Shown piece after piece: positions 58,838-64,000 of a stretch of DNA of 64,000 bases. This DNA is from Paenibacillus psychroresistens. GTDB taxonomy: Bacteria; Bacillota; Bacilli; Paenibacillales; NBRC-103111. Location of the stretch: NCBI RefSeq assembly GCF_009728935.1, contig NZ_CP034235.1, positions 7,589,501-7,653,500 of the forward strand, given 5' to 3'. Position 1 is the stretch's first letter; every line of letters starts with the position of its first letter. Position numbers and translations under genes: made by a program. Under the pieces are notes generated by a model, which worked only from the letters and a program-made list of their open reading frames with translations, had not been told where the DNA came from and made no database searches.

Positions 58838-61800
58838 TTATTTAACTGTTATTGCGGTCTTAGCTACTTTCGCACCATCACTGCTTGTTGCTGTAATGGT
58901 TGCTTTGCCTACACTGACTGGATGTACCAAGCCGTTTGAATCGACAGTCGCTACAGCAGAATTGCTGCTTTCCCAAATTATAGCCTTGTCCACTACATCC
59001 GCAGGAAGAATTTTAACCCCTAAAGCCAGATCAGCTCCAGTAACCGTTAAAGTCGCAGAGGTTTTATTAACCGTGAATGTTGTAATGGCTTTAATGACGT
59101 TCACAGTGATGGTATCTGTAATTAAGCCATCCTCGGTAGTTGCTGTTATGATAGTTGAGCCTAGAATACTGCCGGCTTTTACCGCTCCCGTTTTGGCACC
59201 TACTGTAGCCACGTTTTCGTCACTGCTCTTCCAGCTTACCTTTAAATTAGTAGAAGTAAGTGGAAGGACGGAAGCCTTTAGGGCCAGAGCTGATTTAAGA
59301 TTAATCGAAATCACATCTGGATGAAGTAATTTAATACTCTTCACTGAATTAGGCACCGTGATTATGACTTTAGCTGATTTTGCCCCTTCTACCGTAGTAG
59401 CGGTAACAGTTGCCGTACCTGCACTTACAGCATGCACAGCACCATCGCTATCTACCGTAGCTACTGCTGGGTTACTGCTGTTCCAAGTAACTGATTTATC
59501 TGTTGCATCTACTTGTTTGAAAATAGGGACTAAGGTAATATCTGCAGCACCTACTTTTAAGGTTTCTTTTGTGCTAGCAAAGCTTATGGTTGAGTTAGGA
59601 ATAATTACTATCACGGTGATATTATCTTTGAATCCACCATCACTGGTATGCACGCTTATTGTGGCTGTACCCACTGCAAGTCCTTTAACGAGTCCTGTTG
59701 TACTCACCTCAGCAACAAAACTGTTAGTGCCCCACGTTACCTTAGGATCTCTAGCCGTAGCAGGGGTTATTGCTGATTTCAATGAAATGGTGGTATTGAG
59801 CTTCAATGTAAGAGGTCCTGTGTTTACTATTCGTACACTAGCGACTGGAATTGGAACGGTTATGGTGACTTTGGCTATTTTTGCTCCATCAAGCGTTGTT
59901 GCAGTGATTATGGTTGTACCTGCCGCAACAGCATGTACAAAACCACTTGAATCTACTGTAGCTGTAGCCGTATTGCTGCTAGTCCATATAGCTTTCTGTA
60001 TAGTTGCATCCGAAGGCCCAATTGTTGGGGTTAGTTGAAGGTCAGTATCGCCAATCTTTAGAGTTACCGCCTTAGGATCTATCGTAAATGTAGCTAATGA
60101 TGTTTGGATGATCGTTACCTTCGTGGTATCTGAGTACATTTTGTCATAGGTGGAAGCGGTTATGGTTACTTCACCAATAAGTTTTGGGGTGACTAAGCCG
60201 GCTGTATTAACTTCTGCGACTGTTGGATCACTGCTCTTCCAAATGAGCGTCCTATTCGTACCTGTATTAAACAGAGTCACTTTTAGTGAAGTGGGTTTAT
60301 TTAGGTTCAAAAATAATTCATCTGCAGCTAATGCTATTCCGTTTATTGCGATGGTTTTTGAAGCTTGCTTGCTTCCATCCACTGTTTTACCTGTAATAAC
60401 AGTTGTTCCAGCATGGCCTCCAGTAACGGTACCTGAGGAATCTACCGTTGCTACCCTTGGTAAACTGCTCGTCCAAATTATATCTTTAATCGTAGCATCT
60501 GGTGGATCAAAGGAAGGAACCATTGGTAAAGTGCCTTGGTAAGTTATTGTTGTGACCGAAGGAGATAAAATCAGAGCTTTGACTGGGACAATGACTTTGA
60601 CTGGGATTTTACTTGTGATCCCCTCAGGAGTAACAACCTTTATAAAGGTATCGCCAACACTAACGGTAGTTGCCTTACCTGTTATTGGATCAACCGTTAC
60701 GATAGCTGTGTTTTCACTTGACCAACTCAATACCTTGTAAGTTGCTGTCGTTGGTGTAAGGGCTGCCTTCATCGTGAAAACGGCTTGCCCCATTTTTAAA
60801 GTTAGCGTACTAGGCGTAATCGTTACGGCCGTTGCTTTAGTCGGCACTGTAACGGTAGACTTCGCTGATTTACCCCCTACCTGTGAGGTGGCTGTAATGA
60901 TAGCCGTACCTAGAGCAATAGCATGAATCGAACCGTACGTACCCACCGTGACTGACTTAGTATTGCTTGATGTCCAGATTAGCTTAGTATTCGTTGCACC
61001 AGATGGTGATACCGCTGCATGCAGACTGATATCTGAATCCCCTACGTTTAGGAAGACTTTACTCTCATCCGCATTCAACTCAACCTTGGTTACGGGTACA
61101 GTTACATTCACAATCGCTGCATCCGTTAAGCCGTTAGCTGATTTAGCCTCGATCTTAGTAGATCCTGTCCCAACTACTGTAATTACACCTGTATTGGATA
61201 CCGTTGCCACATTAGAATCGTAAGTGCTCCATGTGACTGTTTTCATTGTTGTCGTTAGAGGTGTAAATTGAGCAGTTAACGTTGTTTTCGGTGATGTCAG
61301 AGTTAGGTTTAATTCTCGTTTGCTTAGGGTGATGAAGGTCGCTTCTACACCCTGTGAGCGGTTTACGGTTATTACATAATCATTACTAACCGTCCCCCCT
61401 TGTGAAGTCACATGAATGTTTATATTGTTCAAGCCTAGACTTAAATTAATCGCCCCACTGGCATTTCCACTAGTGACTGGCGTACCGTTCACCGTAATCG
61501 TTGACCCCTCAACAGCTACAGTCGGCGTTACAGTAAGACTGGTTGTTGTATCAGTTACAATAGCTTTATAACTCGTTACGGCACCTGAAAACTTAGGATT
61601 CACTGTCCCTTGGGAGAGAATAATGCTTCGCAAACTAGCATTCGGGCTTGCTGCAATTCCAACAACACTAACAGTCATTGCATTCTGACTTGGACTTACG
61701 GCTGTAATGGAAACATTCGAAGCTGTACCGTCATAAAATTTACTGCTCGGATTCGTTGAGTCAGAGAAGGTCTTATATAGGGAAGAGCCTGCGAAGTAAT

Positions 61801-63271
61801 GGTCATACCAATCTTCTGATCTAGTATCCAATTGATTTTTTCCGTTTGCTTCTATAATTTTAATCCCTTTATGGGCATCGTTATTATTGACTTTATTAGA
61901 TCCTAAGGTTGAAGAAATAACTCCTTCATCAATATGGTAAATAGCTATACCACCGTGAAGTACGTATGCAGCAAGCGCAGCATCATACCCGTTAAACTGC
62001 CGATTTTCTATTAAGAAGTATTCGGCTGGATTGGATGTCGATACCCTATAAACATCTCCTGCGTTAGCATCTACTAGATTGCTAGTAGTCGCTTCAGGCG
62101 CAGTTGTAAAGCCCAAAAACATTTTGGACCAGGCATCAAAATGAGAAGGGGAGCCGCCCACCTCAGTGCTTGATGTGTAACCCCAGCTTCCACTTGCCAT
62201 TAAGCTATGAATCCCCAGACCGGATGAAGAACTGTCGGTATCATAAAGATCAGGCAGACCAAGATCATGCCCTAGCTCGTGGCACAAAATACCGATTGTT
62301 GCCATATGAGTACCGTGCATTTCGCCAAATTGAACATAGCCGCCAGAATGATAGGGATCAACTAAGGTAACATTATCTAGTGTGGGTGGTACAATATAAT
62401 AAAGAGAGGACTTATGCCCCCAAACAGTCGGTGCAGGATCATCATGTGAAGCTTCATTTCCTGCAATGATTGTCATAATATGTAGCTCGTCCATAGAGAC
62501 ATAACCATCTAGATTTTTATCGAAGGACGCAAAATTGATCTTCGCATTTGCTGCGCTCAAAGCATCACTTACAATCTGTTCATTTCGAACATCTGTATCG
62601 TTACTTGTATTCGGATGGGCTCGACTCAATGTAATCTTAATCACACCATCATCTGTAATACCTGAAGTTTCTTCTGCAGGTAAAAAGTAAAATTGATTAT
62701 TAGAAACCTCTTTATAATAGCTGTTTACAGAATTAGTAGCACCAAAAATCTCATTGCTCCAAGCCGCTTCGCTATTTTGAATAATTTTATTGTTGAAGCT
62801 TACAAGAATCACCAGTAACTTATGGGGCATAGTAAGGTTATGTGAGGTTAAAATGGGTGCAGCTGATTGACTTAACGAAAAGTCCGTGGTTGCACTTCTT
62901 AAACTGACCTGCTTTGAAGGGGCATCCCCACTTACCTCATCAATAATCTCCTGAGAGGTTACTATTCGTGCTGGGGGCGGATCGATAGCATATTTAATAC
63001 TAGAAGCTATTACTTTATTATCTGAAATTTGTACATAGTACCAGAACTTATCCAAACCTTGTATAATTACTTCATTTTTAGCCGTAGCAATCCAATTTTT
63101 CCACTCATCACCCTTAATTGTTGCAGTGAAATGCTCCCCAGTTGGCTGTGTATAGTCTTGTAAAAGTACCAATGCTGGTCCTGCATGTGCTCTAGTACTA
63201 GCAAAAGTTAACGAACCTATCAATAAAAGTGAGAAGAGAGTTGCACGGATAAAAAAAGAAGTAGATTTCAT
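58838..63271 (-). CDS. Secreted M6-family metalloprotease with ten BIG2-like repeats
   Basis: A 1477-residue exported zinc protease. It has a signal peptide (residues 1-31, ending TRAHA) and a catalytic domain with HELGHDLGLPD (H331, E332, H335) and an EF-hand-like DKNLDGYVSMDE (251-262). A cadherin-like beta-sandwich follows (about 540-635), then ten BIG2-like repeats of about 85 residues. Each repeat contains a variant of TWSSxNxxVATVDSxGxV and TATTxDGAKxAKxTI. It ends in a lysine with no SLH or LPXTG anchor, so it may be released or bind the wall through the repeats. GGAGG precedes the ATG at 63271. A SigD-like promoter lies upstream. Confidence 0.92.
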   Translation of the reverse strand: MKSTSFFIRATLFSLLLIGSLTFASTRAHAGPALVLLQDYTQPTGEHFTATIKGDEWKNWIATAKNEVIIQGLDKFWYYVQISDNKVIASSIKYAIDPPPARIVTSQEIIDEVSGDAPSKQVSLRSATTDFSLSQSAAPILTSHNLTMPHKLLVILVSFNNKIIQNSEAAWSNEIFGATNSVNSYYKEVSNNQFYFLPAEETSGITDDGVIKITLSRAHPNTSNDTDVRNEQIVSDALSAANAKINFASFDKNLDGYVSMDELHIMTIIAGNEASHDDPAPTVWGHKSSLYYIVPPTLDNVTLVDPYHSGGYVQFGEMHGTHMATIGILCHELGHDLGLPDLYDTDSSSSGLGIHSLMASGSWGYTSSTEVGGSPSHFDAWSKMFLGFTTAPEATTSNLVDANAGDVYRVSTSNPAEYFLIENRQFNGYDAALAAYVLHGGIAIYHIDEGVISSTLGSNKVNNNDAHKGIKIIEANGKNQLDTRSEDWYDHYFAGSSLYKTFSDSTNPSSKFYDGTASNVSITAVSPSQNAMTVSVVGIAASPNASLRSIILSQGTVNPKFSGAVTSYKAIVTDTTTSLTVTPTVAVEGSTITVNGTPVTSGNASGAINLSLGLNNINIHVTSQGGTVSNDYVITVNRSQGVEATFITLSKRELNLTLTSPKTTLTAQFTPLTTTMKTVTWSTYDSNVATVSNTGVITVVGTGSTKIEAKSANGLTDAAIVNVTVPVTKVELNADESKVFLNVGDSDISLHAAVSPSGATNTKLIWTSSNTKSVTVGTYGSIHAIALGTAIITATSQVGGKSAKSTVTVPTKATAVTITPSTLTLKMGQAVFTMKAALTPTTATYKVLSWSSENTAIVTVDPITGKATTVSVGDTFIKVVTPEGITSKIPVKVIVPVKALILSPSVTTITYQGTLPMVPSFDPPDATIKDIIWTSSLPRVATVDSSGTVTGGHAGTTVITGKTVDGSKQASKTIAINGIALAADELFLNLNKPTSLKVTLFNTGTNRTLIWKSSDPTVAEVNTAGLVTPKLIGEVTITASTYDKMYSDTTKVTIIQTSLATFTIDPKAVTLKIGDTDLQLTPTIGPSDATIQKAIWTSSNTATATVDSSGFVHAVAAGTTIITATTLDGAKIAKVTITVPIPVASVRIVNTGPLTLKLNTTISLKSAITPATARDPKVTWGTNSFVAEVSTTGLVKGLAVGTATISVHTSDGGFKDNITVIVIIPNSTISFASTKETLKVGAADITLVPIFKQVDATDKSVTWNSSNPAVATVDSDGAVHAVSAGTATVTATTVEGAKSAKVIITVPNSVKSIKLLHPDVISINLKSALALKASVLPLTSTNLKVSWKSSDENVATVGAKTGAVKAGSILGSTIITATTEDGLITDTITVNVIKAITTFTVNKTSATLTVTGADLALGVKILPADVVDKAIIWESSNSAVATVDSNGLVHPVSVGKATITATSSDGAKVAKTAITVK

Positions 63272-63309
63272 AGACAGCCTCCATGCTGATGTATTGATTC
63301 CTACTCCAT

Positions 63310-63336
63310 TTATCGACAATTTTTTGGGTTTATTTA
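63310..63336 (-). promoter_or_regulatory. SigD (sigma-28)-like promoter of the metalloprotease gene
   Basis: On the minus strand TAAA (63336-63333) is followed by exactly 15 bases and GTCGATAA (63317-63310). This fits the motility sigma consensus TAAA-N15-GCCGATAT with one or two changes. The predicted start is about 32 bases before the ATG. Confidence 0.6.
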
Positions 63337-63421
63337 GGTTTATTTTTACAACTCCAGTTTGTGGAAGGTTTGGAAGGCGGCTGTGTTAGGAGGTGCGCTT
63401 GTGTGGTTGTTGAACGCTCAC

Positions 63422-63465
63422 AAAAAGACAAGCCCTTATGACTTTAAAGTCTAATGGCTTGTCCA
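63422..63465 (-). terminator. Terminator of the LacI-family gene
   Basis: On the minus strand GACAAGCC and GGCTTGTC form an 8-bp stem, with an inner ACTTTAAAGT palindrome, followed by TTTTTG. Confidence 0.85.
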
Positions 63466-63467
63466 AT

Positions 63468-64000
63468 TTATCGAGAAAACCGTTCAAATTCAAAAGCAGC
63501 TGTAGCGCTAAAATCAGTGGAATTGCGGATTTTTAGTGTAGTTGGAAAGAGTATGTTTATTGTTTCTTTATGGACTCCAAGGATGGCATCTTCAATGATT
63601 TGGACAGCCTTCGCCGTCATTTCGTAGACCGGAACGGAAACCGATGAAAGCTTAGGTGTAACCAAGGTAGATAAGGGTTCATCGTCATAGCCCATCACTG
63701 CAATGTCCTCGGGAATCTTAACATTCCGGCTCTCAAGGAATTTCAAAGCGCCTATAGCTACTGAATTATTAGCTCCTACGATCGCAGAAGGCAGTGGGAA
63801 TCTTTTTAAAAGCTGCTGAACTGCATTATAGCCATCCTCAATCTGAAAAGCCGCGCTTTCTACCACTAAATTATCCTCATAGGCAATTCCTGCTTGCTCT
63901 AAAGCTTGTTGATACCCTTTTAGGCGTTGCTGGCCTGTATCCAAATTCAGCCCTGATGCAATATAGCCGATTCTTCTATGTCCAATCGAGGTTAGATGCT
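63468..64000 (-). CDS. LacI-family transcriptional regulator (N-terminus beyond window)
   Basis: C-terminal ligand-binding part of a LacI/GalR regulator, about 177 residues, open to the right edge. The visible sequence runs from HLTSIGHRRIGYIASGLN through RLKGYQQALEQAGIAYED, PSAIVGANNSVAIGALKFLE, DIAVMGYDDEPLSTLVTPKL and SSVSVPVYEMTAKAVQIIED, ending with the subunit-interface region. The DNA-binding headpiece lies outside. The inducer, probably a sugar, cannot be told. Confidence 0.9.
   Translation of the reverse strand, partial: HLTSIGHRRIGYIASGLNLDTGQQRLKGYQQALEQAGIAYEDNLVVESAAFQIEDGYNAVQQLLKRFPLPSAIVGANNSVAIGALKFLESRNVKIPEDIAVMGYDDEPLSTLVTPKLSSVSVPVYEMTAKAVQIIEDAILGVHKETINILFPTTLKIRNSTDFSATAAFEFERFSR

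Noticed and set aside
59358..60038. Long plus-strand reading frame (226 residues) and similar ones across 58896-61223
   Set aside because: They are antisense to the repeat-rich metalloprotease gene, have no ribosome binding site, and their Val/Thr/Ala-rich composition mirrors the repeats on the other strand.
1..64000. tRNA, rRNA, CRISPR arrays, prophage, transposase or integrase genes
   Set aside because: Looked for by eye on both strands and not found. A tRNAscan or ISfinder search would be needed to exclude small or degenerate copies.

Overview
The window is chromosomal DNA from a spore-forming, motile, Gram-positive bacterium of the Bacilli, most likely Paenibacillus or a close relative. 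The evidence is a complete GerA/GerB/GerC-type spore germination operon, strong AGGAGG-type ribosome binding sites with frequent TTG and GTG starts, a YesM-type histidine kinase, copper-amine-oxidase-like stalk domains in secreted proteins, and a PhoP-type box before a pst operon. No tRNA, rRNA, CRISPR array, prophage or transposase gene was seen. These identifications come from reading motifs by eye; no database search was run.

Layout. 1-9.3 kb: the 5' part of a sensor kinase, an acetyltransferase, a CheY gene behind a class I cyclic-di-GMP riboswitch, a divergent MMPL exporter/TetR pair, a chemoreceptor and glnS (glutaminyl-tRNA synthetase). 9.5-12 kb: an AlkC-type DNA glycosylase gene and a WYL-domain regulator gene, each preceded by the same 26-bp operator, then a 27-residue holin-like type I toxin. 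12-17.3 kb: an uncharacterised operon (HAD phosphatase, a tandem-duplicated protein, a PfkB/HldE-like sugar kinase) divergent from a ROK repressor. 17.3-26.1 kb: small hypothetical genes, a TspO-like protein, and an ECF sigma/anti-sigma/double ABC transporter operon linked by ATGA overlaps. 26.4-34.2 kb: a Tet(M)-like ribosomal protection GTPase, a membrane-anchored MsrA-MsrB fusion, a molybdate locus (modA, modB, an HTH-PBP regulator, a MOSC protein, but no modC) and an NlpC/P60 hydrolase. 34.3-37.9 kb: the germination operon. 38-42.4 kb: a probable PhoP-controlled operon of a secreted stalk/propeller protein with pstS, pstC and pstA, but no pstB. 42.5-48.7 kb: small accessory genes, including a NUDIX gene with an internal deletion, an ArsR/old-yellow-enzyme pair sharing a palindromic operator, and a pyrE-like gene. 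49-58.7 kb: a GH32 hydrolase, an HD-GYP protein, a TrhA/hemolysin III protein, an MBL hydrolase, an M29 aminopeptidase, a GGDEF-EAL protein and cyclopropane fatty acid synthase. 58.8-64 kb: a 1477-residue secreted M6 metalloprotease with ten BIG2-like repeats and a SigD-like promoter, and the C-terminal part of a LacI-family regulator.

How the genes work together. Cyclic-di-GMP appears three times: as a riboswitch ligand before cheY, and as a likely substrate or product of the HD-GYP and GGDEF-EAL proteins. The regulator/operator pairs at alkC, at the ArsR-OYE locus and at mod can be read directly from repeated or palindromic DNA. A foldback repeat family carrying CCTGTATCCC and GGCTCAG occurs in three intergenic regions. 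The least explained unit is the HAD/tandem-protein/kinase operon at 12.0-15.9 kb.
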